Assembly (NCBI GenBank): GCA_943789165.1
Contig: CALSTB010000005.1
Location: 341,001 to 405,000, forward strand
Length of the DNA stretch: 64,000 nucleotides
Direction: 5' to 3'
DNA from: an uncultured Bacteroidia bacterium
GTDB lineage: Bacteria > Bacteroidota > Bacteroidia > NS11-12g > UBA9320
Below the pieces are notes generated by a model that saw only the letters and a list, made by a program, of their open reading frames with translations, searched no databases and was not told the DNA's origin. The position numbers were made by a program, and so were the translations under genes. Positions 9,190-17,348 of this stretch are shown piece by piece (position 1 is the stretch's first letter; each line of letters opens with the position of its first letter).

Positions 9190-9764
9190 TGGTCTGATGT
9201 TTCTTTAACTCCTTGAGGTGATTTGCCAAAAGGGGCGTTGGTGCCTTTGATTGAATATACAAATGCAGAAACAGCTCGAATGTCTTTGGGGTTTAAAGCG
9301 TTTTTCCAAGGTACCATCCCTTTTCCTTCAACACCATCAATTATTACACCAGTAATGTCTTTTCGTGAACCACCGTTAAGAAAAAAATCATCTGTGAGAT
9401 TTGGTCCGACAATACCTTGACCATTTTGACCATGGCAGGCTTGACAATTGTTCTGAAATATCTGTTGTCCTTTTTCGATTACAGTTTCCATTTCATTGGT
9501 GTCAATTTCTTCAAAATAACTGGCCATTTTTAGGCTGTCTATCAGCGCTCGGTTTCTATTCCATTCTGCAGTTTGTAGACTATCACGCCTCATTTTTTCT
9601 GGACTTGCTGGTATTTGGTTTAGATAAGCGATTAATGCAAGAATTTCTTTTTGTTCACATACAATACCGAATTTCTTTAAATCATGAGTTACGGTCTTAC
9701 TTTCATTTATTAACTTGGTCATCAAGTGTTTATCTGTTTGACCAGTTTTGTACATGTGTGACAC
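9186..9764 (-). CDS. C-terminal half of a frameshifted diheme cytochrome c lipoprotein (CcoP-like heme domain)
   Basis: The 192-residue reading (GTG start) contains a c-type heme site CQACH at about residues 107-111. It is followed by GPNLTDDFFLNGG, KGMVPWKNALNPKDI and FVYSIKGTNAPFGKSPQG, closely resembling the C-terminal heme domain of CcoP of cbb3 oxidases; Met in KGMVPW is the likely sixth ligand. The frame is open upstream of the GTG to about 9824, reading on naturally from the preceding half at 9796-10116, so the GTG is probably not a real start. One base fewer in the T8 run at 9818-9825 would join both halves into a protein of about 309 residues. Confidence 0.75.
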   Translation of the reverse strand: MSHMYKTGQTDKHLMTKLINESKTVTHDLKKFGIVCEQKEILALIAYLNQIPASPEKMRRDSLQTAEWNRNRALIDSLKMASYFEEIDTNEMETVIEKGQQIFQNNCQACHGQNGQGIVGPNLTDDFFLNGGSRKDITGVIIDGVEGKGMVPWKNALNPKDIRAVSAFVYSIKGTNAPFGKSPQGVKETSDH

Positions 9765-9795
9765 ATAGTTTAAAAATACAGTATCAAACGATTGC

Positions 9796-10116
9796 TCATG
9801 TAAATGAGAATAGGATGTTTTTTTTAGTGTTAGGAATCATATCAGAAGGGTTTAAAAGGTAATGGTGTAACCACGTGTAATCAAACTTATTACCTAACCC
9901 ATCAAGACTGATTATTTTGTTACTGCTCTTGTCAACCTGTAAAGTATGGCAGGTGTTACATTTTTCACGTTCATAAATTGCCTGCCCGTATATGTGTAAA
10001 ATAGCGGTGTCTAGATCATGAGAATTGTTGTCTGACTCTACTTTCTGTGAGGCACACATTAAAAAGAGAACAGTAACAAATGATATTAATAACCCGACTA
10101 TCGGTTTTGATTTCAT
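9796..10116 (-). CDS. N-terminal half of a frameshifted diheme cytochrome c lipoprotein (CcoO-like heme domain)
   Basis: 106 residues. A lipoprotein signal peptide ends at Cys21 (VLFLMC), followed by a heme c site CNTCH at residues 53-57. DYTWLHHYLLNPSDMIPN resembles the CcoO signature around the heme-ligand region of cbb3 oxidases. The frame closes eight codons after the A8 tract (plus-strand T8 at 9818-9825), whereas the other frame continues into the CcoP-like domain at 9186-9764. The combined product would be a membrane-attached periplasmic diheme electron carrier fusing CcoO- and CcoP-like domains. Frameshift mutation, phase variation, slippage and a homopolymer sequencing error are all possible. 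Confidence 0.75.
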   Translation of the reverse strand: MKSKPIVGLLISFVTVLFLMCASQKVESDNNSHDLDTAILHIYGQAIYEREKCNTCHTLQVDKSSNKIISLDGLGNKFDYTWLHHYLLNPSDMIPNTKKNILFSFT

Positions 10117-10137
10117 AAGATATCAGTCGTTGTGGAT

Positions 10138-10580
10138 TTACAGTACTTTAACCTTCATTGCTTTCGCATTTAAATATTTGATTTCAAACTTAGCATGAAC
10201 CAATTTTTGTTGTGCTTTGACTTGGTACAATGTGAGTATATTTGATTTAATCTGCCAGGTTCCCTTGTAGAGGGTTTGAGGTTGACTGTTTCCGCAAAGC
10301 ACATACGGTAATTCTTCGCAAACGCACCATTTCTCCTAAATAATATACCCACCTGCGATAAGTTAGATCTGTAAGATTTGACTTGAATCTGCAACGGCTA
10401 TCATTGACCCGTTAACGTCAACTCTCCTTGCGGTAATCCGTATTGTTTGTTGCGGTCAACCACCCAAGTTTCGATCGACTAAGTCTAGCGGGTTGATCCC
10501 GATTTCGGACACGGTACAGGTTTGCTCGACCATTAGAGGTTGAAACAGAATATTGAAAGCAAACCCGGTTTCGACCATTG
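10138..10580 (-). pseudogene. Decayed ORF between the barrel and cytochrome genes
   Basis: No single frame is open, but protein-like segments lie in different minus-strand frames. The clearest is 10138-10335, with YKGTWQIKSNILTLY, HAKFEIKYLN and a stop at 10138, like the end of a small lipocalin-type protein. The same frame at 10363-10407 reads SMIAVADSSQILQI and is separated from it by two stops. Another frame at 10401-10478 reads WVVDRNKQYGLPQGEL. Co-directional flanking genes and tight spacing fit a former operon member now carrying frameshifts and stops. The family is not recognised, and the exact path of the original frame is uncertain. Confidence 0.45.
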
Positions 10581-10591
10581 AGAGTGATTAC

Positions 10592-11242
10592 TTAATAAAA
10601 CCGTACCCCAACACCAATTGAACCGTATTGTTCCGTTGGTCGAAATCGAATTGGTGTCCTTTTAACGTGGCAGATTCTGCAATCCGGCCTAGAGCTGGTT
10701 TCATACTTACAATCAATGGCTAATCGACCCATGTCGAAACCAAAACCCAATTGCAAGGCCCAAGTGCCTCCGTTAAATATTTGTTTGGATTCTTTAAAAA
10801 GGAATTCATTTGTTTGGACCTTATTCTCTAACATCCGTGTGTACACAGGCCCCAAAAGCAATCGTGTATGTTTGGTTGGTGCGTAACCAAATAATAAGGG
10901 AATATCAAAACGATTTTGTTTTAACGTTAAGATAGAATCAAACTCTGGAGAACTTAACCGCATTTTGGTGTTGTAATTACTTGCCATCAACTGTGGTTGA
11001 AAAACAAACTTGCGTACCTTAAATCGTGTAAAGATGCCCCATGTAATGGCCACATCGGCTTCATCTGTTGCGTATTTATAATTAACGCCGTTAGAGGTGA
11101 AGGTTTCTTTGATTACAGTCTCCCCATAATTAACTCCTGTAGCAACACCTAAGGCATTAAAAACTTGTGATTGCGCGGTTGAACCAATAATCAGCAGCAA
11201 TCCAAGACAAAGCAGGATTTTTAAGTAGTTTGTTATCTGCAT
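10592..11242 (-). CDS. Outer membrane beta-barrel protein, probable C-terminal frameshift
   Basis: Signal peptide (about 1-25, ending TAQSQ) and alternating strands typical of small Bacteroidota porin-family barrels; 216 residues as read. It lies 38 bp downstream of the TonB-dependent receptor and also has its own -7 box 5 nt before the ATG. The last 35 residues in this frame are Cys/Arg-rich (RPDCRICHVKR), unlike a barrel. The +1 frame from about 10700 reads LGRIAESATLKGH, FDFDQRNNTVQLVLGYGF and stops at 10588, a far more normal final pair of strands. A single-base indel near 10690-10705 is therefore suspected. Ligand unknown. Confidence 0.75.
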   Translation of the reverse strand: MQITNYLKILLCLGLLLIIGSTAQSQVFNALGVATGVNYGETVIKETFTSNGVNYKYATDEADVAITWGIFTRFKVRKFVFQPQLMASNYNTKMRLSSPEFDSILTLKQNRFDIPLLFGYAPTKHTRLLLGPVYTRMLENKVQTNEFLFKESKQIFNGGTWALQLGFGFDMGRLAIDCKYETSSRPDCRICHVKRTPIRFRPTEQYGSIGVGVRFY

Positions 11243-11246
11243 ACTA

Positions 11247-11254
11247 CAAAAGTA
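11247..11254 (-). promoter_or_regulatory. -7 promoter box of the barrel gene (leaderless)
   Basis: Minus-strand TACTTTTG matches TAnnTTTG, with its last G 5 nt before the ATG at 11242. It allows transcription independent of the upstream receptor gene. Confidence 0.55.
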
Positions 11255-11280
11255 ACGGAATCATCAATTACTTTGGTATG

Positions 11281-13683
11281 TTAGAATTTACCGTATAGTG
11301 AAATAGTCAGGTTACGACCAGGTGCCGAAATACCCGAACTATAGGGTCTGTAGCGTTTGTTCAGGATGTTTTCTAATCCAACATTCAGTCGCAATGATTT
11401 TGAAAAAGTTACGCCCGTTTTTACGTTTAACGTGAACCACGCTGGTGAATACGGCAAACCATTAACGTCTTTAGCATACAAATGTGCTTTCGATTGTTCT
11501 GACGGCGCTAACGATTCATTGGCCAATTCCGCGTTGTAATTGGCATAACCAACTACTTTAAACTTACCGCTTTTCCAGGTGATGCTTGAATTGCCAAAAT
11601 TGGGTGTTATGTGTCTTAAAGGCACGCCATCACTAGATTCTCCTGAGATTAAGTTGTACGACGTTTTGAAATCTATGTCCTTGGTGAATTCCGTTTTAAA
11701 CTGAACTTCCAATCCGCTTATCCGACCTTCGTCAGCGTTCACCAACGACTGTATGCGCATCATTTGTCCTCCATAGAACAAACTATCACTACCATTAAGC
11801 GTATGGTCTTCGCGGGTGATGACATTGTCAATGATGGTGTAATATCCATTCAGCAATATCTCAAATCGTTTGGCTAGTTGTATGTGAGTGCCAATTTCGG
11901 CCGTGTACGAATATTCGGGCTGTAGCTGTTCGTTCGGCACCATAACACGGTCTGGTTGGCTATCAAATATTTTACCCATGTCGTCAATATTCGGTGCTCT
12001 AAATCCAGTTGCGACATTGGCGTAAACAAACGACGTTTTATTCACCAAATACCGAAGTCCAACACTGCCACTTACTGCGGATTTGCGAATGTTAATTTCA
12101 GTAAATGGGAAATCATAGAAACTGTTTTCGAAGGGTGCTATTAAATCAATTAAAGTATAACGCGCACCAATGGTAGTCAGCAACTTTTTCGCAAGGTTTC
12201 GTTTTACCGATACGTACCCTGCTATGGTGCTCATAGAACTTCCATTCGGATATCGAGTAGCAATTTCATACGAATATCCAGAATCAATTTGAGATCCTTT
12301 GCCTGTCGATTCGACATAGGTTGCAACCCACTCTAACCCATAAACAATGTCGGTTTTGTTGATTTTTTTATCAAAGTCTAAGTTCAAGGAAATCACATTG
12401 ACCCTTTCCGTGTTTTCTTCAAGATTAAAGGATCGGAACCGCCTCACGAGTCGACTTTCTTCGAATGCCTGACGAGCAAGTGTCACCGCTGATTTGTCGA
12501 ATAGTTTGCCTCTGGGAGACATGAAGGTAGCCCTCACATTGGTCTGAATCCACTTCTGTGGTCCATACAACCAATCACCATATACGGGTTGTCCGTTTCG
12601 ACTTTGCAAGAGTCTGTCGTAACGCGGTATGGGTGATGAAGTCGTATAACCAAAATGAGCCACAATGTCTGTTAAACTATCTGGTTTCCATCTAAACTTT
12701 TGGTTGAAGTTAATTTGGCTGTACCCGGTAAAGTATTGAATGTTTTTATCATCACTTTGAATGATACTATCCGCATTGCCGTTGTATTCGCTGAACGTGT
12801 TTCGCGTATATTCAGATGGCCCGTTAGTCCCCATTCTTAAGTCGCCGTAGTTAGAAAGAGATATGCTACTCAAACCGGCGATTGTACCCTTCCCATAACT
12901 GAGGTCTACATGCCAACTGTTTTCTCTATTCGCAGTAGCAGTCCGCAACATCACGTTGCCATCATAATGTGATTGTGAATCGATAGACGGACTTTTTGTT
13001 TCAAAGGCCATTACTCCCCCCATAGCATCACTTCCGTAAAACACGGAGCCAGGTCCAAATACAATTTGCGTTTCTTGTATTAAGTTCGGGTCAAGGGAAA
13101 TAATGTTTTGCAAGTTACCATCTCTAAAAATGGCATTGTTCATGCGTACACCATCCACAACGATTAACACATTGTTGGCTGCGAAACCTCTAATCATTGG
13201 ACTCCCACCACCCATTTGTGATTTTTGAATGTACACCTGATTGCTCAAGCCAAGTAAATCAGCCGTGGTTTGGGGGTCGTAAAAACTGGTTTCCTTTGGT
13301 TTTAGTTTGACCACCTTGGTGGGCTGGTCTTTTTGAAATTCAAAGTCTTGATTATGTCGAAAAACAAACGGTTCATAACGGTAAGGACCAAATTCTAGTA
13401 AGACATGAAAACGTTGTTCTTTGAGTTCGGCATACGTCATGGTTAATGTCTTATACGACTGATGTTGAAACACAATGCTGTCGTAATCGACAACAGAAAC
13501 ATCTACAATACCATTGGCATCGGAAAAAAATTGTAGTTCTTTAGCGCCTTTGTGCACATACGCTTCTACCTCCTCTACTGGTTCTTCCAGCCCATCTAAA
13601 ATCTTAATCTTCTGTGCGTAAGTGTCAACCGTTAAGCATACACAAATGATGCACAGAACTATCCATCTCGTCTGTCTTATCAT
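11281..13683 (-). CDS. TonB-dependent outer membrane receptor, heme/hemoglobin type
   Basis: 800-residue importer driven by TonB. Signal peptide (about 1-23), an N-terminal extension of about 100 residues, then a plug domain with MGGGSPMIRGFAANNVLIV, VDGVRMNNAIFRDGNLQNI and GPGSVFYGSDAMGGVM. The barrel contains ATGFRAPNIDD and NEQLQPEYSYTAEIG, matching the FRAP and NPxL-like blocks of heme/hemoglobin receptors, and it ends with an aromatic YGKF. It heads the minus-strand run with the barrel protein and diheme cytochrome gene. Heme as substrate is inferred from these blocks and the neighbouring cytochrome, not proven. Confidence 0.85.
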   Translation of the reverse strand: MIRQTRWIVLCIICVCLTVDTYAQKIKILDGLEEPVEEVEAYVHKGAKELQFFSDANGIVDVSVVDYDSIVFQHQSYKTLTMTYAELKEQRFHVLLEFGPYRYEPFVFRHNQDFEFQKDQPTKVVKLKPKETSFYDPQTTADLLGLSNQVYIQKSQMGGGSPMIRGFAANNVLIVVDGVRMNNAIFRDGNLQNIISLDPNLIQETQIVFGPGSVFYGSDAMGGVMAFETKSPSIDSQSHYDGNVMLRTATANRENSWHVDLSYGKGTIAGLSSISLSNYGDLRMGTNGPSEYTRNTFSEYNGNADSIIQSDDKNIQYFTGYSQINFNQKFRWKPDSLTDIVAHFGYTTSSPIPRYDRLLQSRNGQPVYGDWLYGPQKWIQTNVRATFMSPRGKLFDKSAVTLARQAFEESRLVRRFRSFNLEENTERVNVISLNLDFDKKINKTDIVYGLEWVATYVESTGKGSQIDSGYSYEIATRYPNGSSMSTIAGYVSVKRNLAKKLLTTIGARYTLIDLIAPFENSFYDFPFTEINIRKSAVSGSVGLRYLVNKTSFVYANVATGFRAPNIDDMGKIFDSQPDRVMVPNEQLQPEYSYTAEIGTHIQLAKRFEILLNGYYTIIDNVITREDHTLNGSDSLFYGGQMMRIQSLVNADEGRISGLEVQFKTEFTKDIDFKTSYNLISGESSDGVPLRHITPNFGNSSITWKSGKFKVVGYANYNAELANESLAPSEQSKAHLYAKDVNGLPYSPAWFTLNVKTGVTFSKSLRLNVGLENILNKRYRPYSSGISAPGRNLTISLYGKF

Positions 13684-13740
13684 ATGTTTGATCTCAACCG
13701 CAAATTAACATACTTATTGTGTCAATGTAATGCCAACTTT

Positions 13741-13748
13741 TATATTTG
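13741..13748 (+). promoter_or_regulatory. -7 promoter box of the small lipoprotein gene (leaderless)
   Basis: TATATTTG matches TAnnTTTG and ends 5 nt before the ATG at 13753. A TTG at 13717-13719, 21 nt upstream, could be the -33 element. Confidence 0.6.
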
Positions 13749-13752
13749 AAAG

Positions 13753-13980
13753 ATGCAATCCCCAAAGTGGAAATCACTTTTAGTGTTCATTTTTTTAATT
13801 AGTCTGGTGTCAACAACGACTAGTTGCGGTGGAAGGAAGGCAAAAGCATGTCCAGCGTTTTCAGAAGCTGAGCATACCGGTGGGTCAATTGATAAAAATA
13901 GGAAACGCAAACGTCGCAAGGTGAAACAAGGTGTATTCGATAAAAAAACGTCTCGGAAATATAGAAAACATCGAAAGTAA
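13753..13980 (+). CDS. Small lipoprotein with strongly basic C-terminal tail
   Basis: 75 residues. A hydrophobic signal peptide leads to a lipobox ending at Cys25 (TTSCGGRK), followed by ACPAFSEAEHTGG, a CPA(F/Y) pattern I associate with uncharacterised Bacteroidota lipoproteins. The remaining tail (about 50-75) is rich in Lys and Arg (RKRRKVKQ, SRKYRKHRK). The tail could bind nucleic acid, LPS or acidic polymer; no function is known. It is preceded by a leaderless-type promoter and stands between the divergent TonB receptor and the AIM24-family gene. Confidence 0.75.
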   Translation: MQSPKWKSLLVFIFLISLVSTTTSCGGRKAKACPAFSEAEHTGGSIDKNRKRKRRKVKQGVFDKKTSRKYRKHRK

Positions 13981-14088
13981 ATCGATTTGAAATAGGTGTT
14001 TCATACATTAATAGACCAATACGAGTCACTTGCCGAAAAGTAATTAGGGAACCAAGATAAAAGTACAAATTGCAGCAAATGTAAAATC

Positions 14089-14889
14089 ATGAATGCACAC
14101 GAAATAGACTATCACATACACGGCGAAGAAATGCAATTCGTCGAAATAGAATTGGACCCACAGGAGGCTGTTGTGGCTGAACCGGGAAGTTTTATGTTTA
14201 TGGACAACGACATCACCATGCAAACAATTTTTGGCGATGGCGCACGAGATACGGATTCATTTTTCGATAAATTATTAAACGCCGGTAAACGTGTGTTGAC
14301 GGGTGAAAAGCTGTTTATGACGGCCTTTACCCATGGCGGATCTGGTAAGGCCAAGGTGGCTTTTGCGAGTCCATATCCTGGTCGAATCGTGCCATTAGAT
14401 TTGTCCCATTTAGGTGGTAAGCTGATTTGTCAGAAAGACGCTTTCTTATGCGCAGCAAAAGGTGTGTCGGTTGGGATTGAGTTTCAAAAGAAACTAGGCA
14501 CAGGTTTTTTCGGTGGTGAAGGATTCATTATGCAAAAACTTGAAGGTGACGGAATGGCGTTTGTTCATGCAGGGGGAACCATCATTGAGCGCAACTTAAT
14601 GCCAGGTGAGACGTTAAAAGTAGATACGGGTTGTATTGTGGCTTTTACAAAAGACGTGAATTACGACATTCAGTTTATTGGTGGCGTGAAGAATACTATT
14701 TTTGGCGGAGAAGGAATGTTCTACGCTACCTTACAAGGACCAGGTACTATTTGGTTGCAAAGTTTACCCTTTAGTAGGTTGGCCAATAGAGTGATTTCTG
14801 CCGCACCTAAAATTGGTGGACAACGAAAAGGAGAAGGTGGAATTTTAGGAGGAATTGGAAGTTTAATTGACGGAGACAATAGTTTTTAA
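14089..14889 (+). CDS. AIM24 / TIGR00266 family protein
   Basis: 266-residue cytosolic protein of the AIM24 (TIGR00266) family, whose biochemical role is not established. Diagnostic stretches: EPGSFMFMD near residues 30-38, the [14 protein letters not shown] core, a [14 protein letters not shown] strand and the Gly-rich C-terminus [13 protein letters not shown]. The predicted fold is a beta-rich repeat. The Met at 14089 matches the family N-terminus ([13 protein letters not shown]). A secreted subtilase gene follows 9 bp after the stop, so the two may be co-transcribed. Confidence 0.9.
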   Translation: MNAHEIDYHIHGEEMQFVEIELDPQEAVVAEPGSFMFMDNDITMQTIFGDGARDTDSFFDKLLNAGKRVLTGEKLFMTAFTHGGSGKAKVAFASPYPGRIVPLDLSHLGGKLICQKDAFLCAAKGVSVGIEFQKKLGTGFFGGEGFIMQKLEGDGMAFVHAGGTIIERNLMPGETLKVDTGCIVAFTKDVNYDIQFIGGVKNTIFGGEGMFYATLQGPGTIWLQSLPFSRLANRVISAAPKIGGQRKGEGGILGGIGSLIDGDNSF

Positions 14890-14898
14890 TAAAACAAT

Positions 14899-16569
14899 AT
14901 GCGAAAAATAGTAACCATCTTATTAGTTGGCATGTATTCATTATCGGTTGCGCAGGACAAGGTGTGGGTGTTTTTTGCCGATAAACCAGATGCTGAAAGC
15001 TTTAATCCCCATACGTTTTTTGACCAAAAGGCCATCGACCGTAGGGTAAGACACAACATTGATTTGTATGACGTTTCAGATGTTCCGGTGTCAGTTACTT
15101 ATGTAAAGCAGGTAGAGAGTATAACTGGAAACTTAGGCGTGCAGAGCAGGTGGTTCAACGCTTTATGTTGTTATGCTACAGAAGAACAAAAAGAAAAAAT
15201 AAAGGAGTTGCCATTTGTAACCGCGGTTAAAACGGTTTCAACGATTCAGAAGTTTTGTGCTGGTTATGAAACATTAGCAGAAGACAGCAGTTTTATCCCC
15301 AATAAAGATGATCATGCGTTTCTCCAAGCCCAAACAGAAAGAATGGGGGCAAGTATTTTTACCGAAAATCAAGTCACCGGTAAAGGGGTAAGGGTGGCAA
15401 TTTTTGATGTTGGATTTAAATCGTATAAAACCAATCCGGCGTTTAACCATGTCCGTGCGAATAACAGAATCATCAAGACCTACAACTTTGTTCAGAAGAA
15501 AGAAGACGTAGACAATGGCGGGACCCATGGAACCTTTGTCACGAGTTGCATCGGTGGAATGATTGAAGGTCAGCAAATGGGTTTAGCGATAGACGCGGAA
15601 TTCCTTTTAGCGCGTACAGAAACATGGACCGAATTTTATTCTGAAGAAGAGAATTGGCTAGCTGCCGCTGAATGGGCAGATAAAAATGGCGCTGACGTCA
15701 TCAATAGTTCTTTAGGGTATACGTATCACCGGTATTTCAGAGAAGATATGGATGGTACTACGAGTTTGGTGTCGAAAGCTGCTAACATGGCTGCAAGAAA
15801 AGGCATTGTGGTCGTAAATTCTGCCGGTAATGAAGGCGCAGGTCAATGGAAAAACATAGGAACACCAGCAGATGCGGACAGTGTTTTGTCTATAGGTGGT
15901 ATCAAACCTGAATCGGGTATTCATACGTCGTTTAGTTCGTTTGGACCAACCTGGGATAAGCGCTTAAAACCAAATGTAACCGCGTATGGACATGTCATTG
16001 GTTCTGGACCTAAAGGCGTTTCAGAAACACAAGGGACTAGTTTTAGTGGGCCTTTGGTGGCAGGCTTTGTGGCTTGTGCGATTCAAACACGGCCTGGATA
16101 TACCAACATGCAAATATTTGAAGAGATTCAAAAGGCTGGGGACCTTTATCCATATTTCGATTATGCGCACGGTTATGGCGTTCCACAAGCACGACATTTC
16201 TTTCAAATGCCTTCGCAGCCGAGACGTACGTTTGTCATAGACGTAGATAACACTTCTATCAACATAGAGTTGGATACAGTAGGCTGGGCAGCTGGTTTAA
16301 CCAAGTCTAGCGCGAAAATAGGAGAGCGATATATCCAATGGCCTGATTACGTGTTTTACCATATCGAAAACAAAAATGGGTATTTGGACAAATATTTTGT
16401 CGTTAACCCAGAAGGAGATAAAGGCAAGTTAAGTGATGCAGAAATTCAAATGGCAGGTCGAGGAACTACCTCCTTTTCACCGTTTATCATTTTAAAATCT
16501 GAATATGCGAAGCCATTCACACTGCGTGTATTTTACAAAGGGTACGTGGAATCAGTTGAAATTAAATAA
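14899..16569 (+). CDS. Secreted S8 family serine peptidase (subtilase)
   Basis: 556-residue exported protease. Signal peptide 1-19 (SLSVAQ), an N-terminal prodomain-like region, then the catalytic domain with Asp170 (VAIFDVGF), His210 (GGTHGTFV), oxyanion Asn311 (NSAGNEG) and Ser381 (QGTSFSGPL). The DxGF form of the Asp motif recurs in the other subtilase of this window. About 110 residues follow the domain, without a clear T9SS type A tail, so its route past the outer membrane is not evident. The barrel gene at 16589 starts 19 bp later, which suggests one unit. Confidence 0.92.
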   Translation: MRKIVTILLVGMYSLSVAQDKVWVFFADKPDAESFNPHTFFDQKAIDRRVRHNIDLYDVSDVPVSVTYVKQVESITGNLGVQSRWFNALCCYATEEQKEKIKELPFVTAVKTVSTIQKFCAGYETLAEDSSFIPNKDDHAFLQAQTERMGASIFTENQVTGKGVRVAIFDVGFKSYKTNPAFNHVRANNRIIKTYNFVQKKEDVDNGGTHGTFVTSCIGGMIEGQQMGLAIDAEFLLARTETWTEFYSEEENWLAAAEWADKNGADVINSSLGYTYHRYFREDMDGTTSLVSKAANMAARKGIVVVNSAGNEGAGQWKNIGTPADADSVLSIGGIKPESGIHTSFSSFGPTWDKRLKPNVTAYGHVIGSGPKGVSETQGTSFSGPLVAGFVACAIQTRPGYTNMQIFEEIQKAGDLYPYFDYAHGYGVPQARHFFQMPSQPRRTFVIDVDNTSINIELDTVGWAAGLTKSSAKIGERYIQWPDYVFYHIENKNGYLDKYFVVNPEGDKGKLSDAEIQMAGRGTTSFSPFIILKSEYAKPFTLRVFYKGYVESVEIK

Positions 16570-16588
16570 AATACATACGACATTGATA

Positions 16589-17293
16589 ATGAAAAGTTTA
16601 ATAAAAATAAAATTCGCTTTGGTGACGATTGGGTTGCTATTTTTTGCTTCAATAAGTGAAGCACAAACGATCGAATTGGCACAAGACGTGAATGAAGATA
16701 CTGTCATCTCAAAATTTGGCAAAAACCGTAAACATTACTTCTCAAGTTATTTTGGATTTGGCATAACACCTGGACAAGTTGAAACAGACTCCATTCAATT
16801 GAAGTCAGGTGAATCTACAAAACTGACTTACGGTTTTTATTATAAATATAAAGTGGCAGAGCCATATAGTATTCTGTTTGCCTTAAGTTATGGACTGTCG
16901 CAATTCGAATTCGAAACACCAGATGATTTTAAGTATAGGAGATTGAACGTAAATGACGTTGAACTCGAATTCGCCAATAGAATCAATTTCGGTAAACGTG
17001 GAAACACCATCGGTAATTACCTAGAATTGGGCATTAGCGGAGATTATGTGTTTGGCACTAAACTTTTGTCAAAACAAATCATTGATGATCCGACGGTTAA
17101 CCACAAAGCAAGAAAAGTAGAATTAACAGGTTTGTCATACATCAATAAGCCCAACTATACGGCACATGCACGTTTTGGTTCAAACAAGTATGTTATTACG
17201 GCAGATTATCGCTTGTCTGATTTAACCAACGACGACATCAATTTCGACTTACCACCTTTAACCATTGGTTTTAGGTTGGATTTTGGAGGCTAG
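16589..17293 (+). CDS. Outer membrane beta-barrel protein
   Basis: 234 residues from the ATG at 16589, chosen over the longer in-frame reading from 16505 because the signal peptide (about 1-25, ending SISEAQ) begins there and the upstream part overlaps the subtilase gene. Alternating hydrophobic and aromatic strands and a C-terminal LTIGFRLDFGG fit a small outer-membrane barrel. No specific family or ligand is recognised. Directly downstream of the subtilase; convergent with the aminotransferase gene. Confidence 0.75.
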   Translation: MKSLIKIKFALVTIGLLFFASISEAQTIELAQDVNEDTVISKFGKNRKHYFSSYFGFGITPGQVETDSIQLKSGESTKLTYGFYYKYKVAEPYSILFALSYGLSQFEFETPDDFKYRRLNVNDVELEFANRINFGKRGNTIGNYLELGISGDYVFGTKLLSKQIIDDPTVNHKARKVELTGLSYINKPNYTAHARFGSNKYVITADYRLSDLTNDDINFDLPPLTIGFRLDFGG

Positions 17294-17348
17294 GATTTGG
17301 GTTGTTAGGGCGCTTCGCTTTTGGCGCGTTGGTTTTTTTAAAGATTGG

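Noticed and set aside
9401..9862. 153-residue plus-strand ORF across the cytochrome gene
   Set aside because: Opposite strand to a clear cytochrome c domain with heme motifs; no signal or family.
10170..10394. 74-residue minus-strand ORF as a gene
   Set aside because: Basic, Cys/Arg-rich frame without homology; a different frame of the same DNA (10138-10335) is much more protein-like.
16505..16588. Upstream start for the barrel gene
   Set aside because: Overlaps the subtilase end and would place residues before the signal peptide.
17294..17348. Terminator between barrel and aminotransferase genes
   Set aside because: GC-rich repeat and T-run present, but no stem of useful length.
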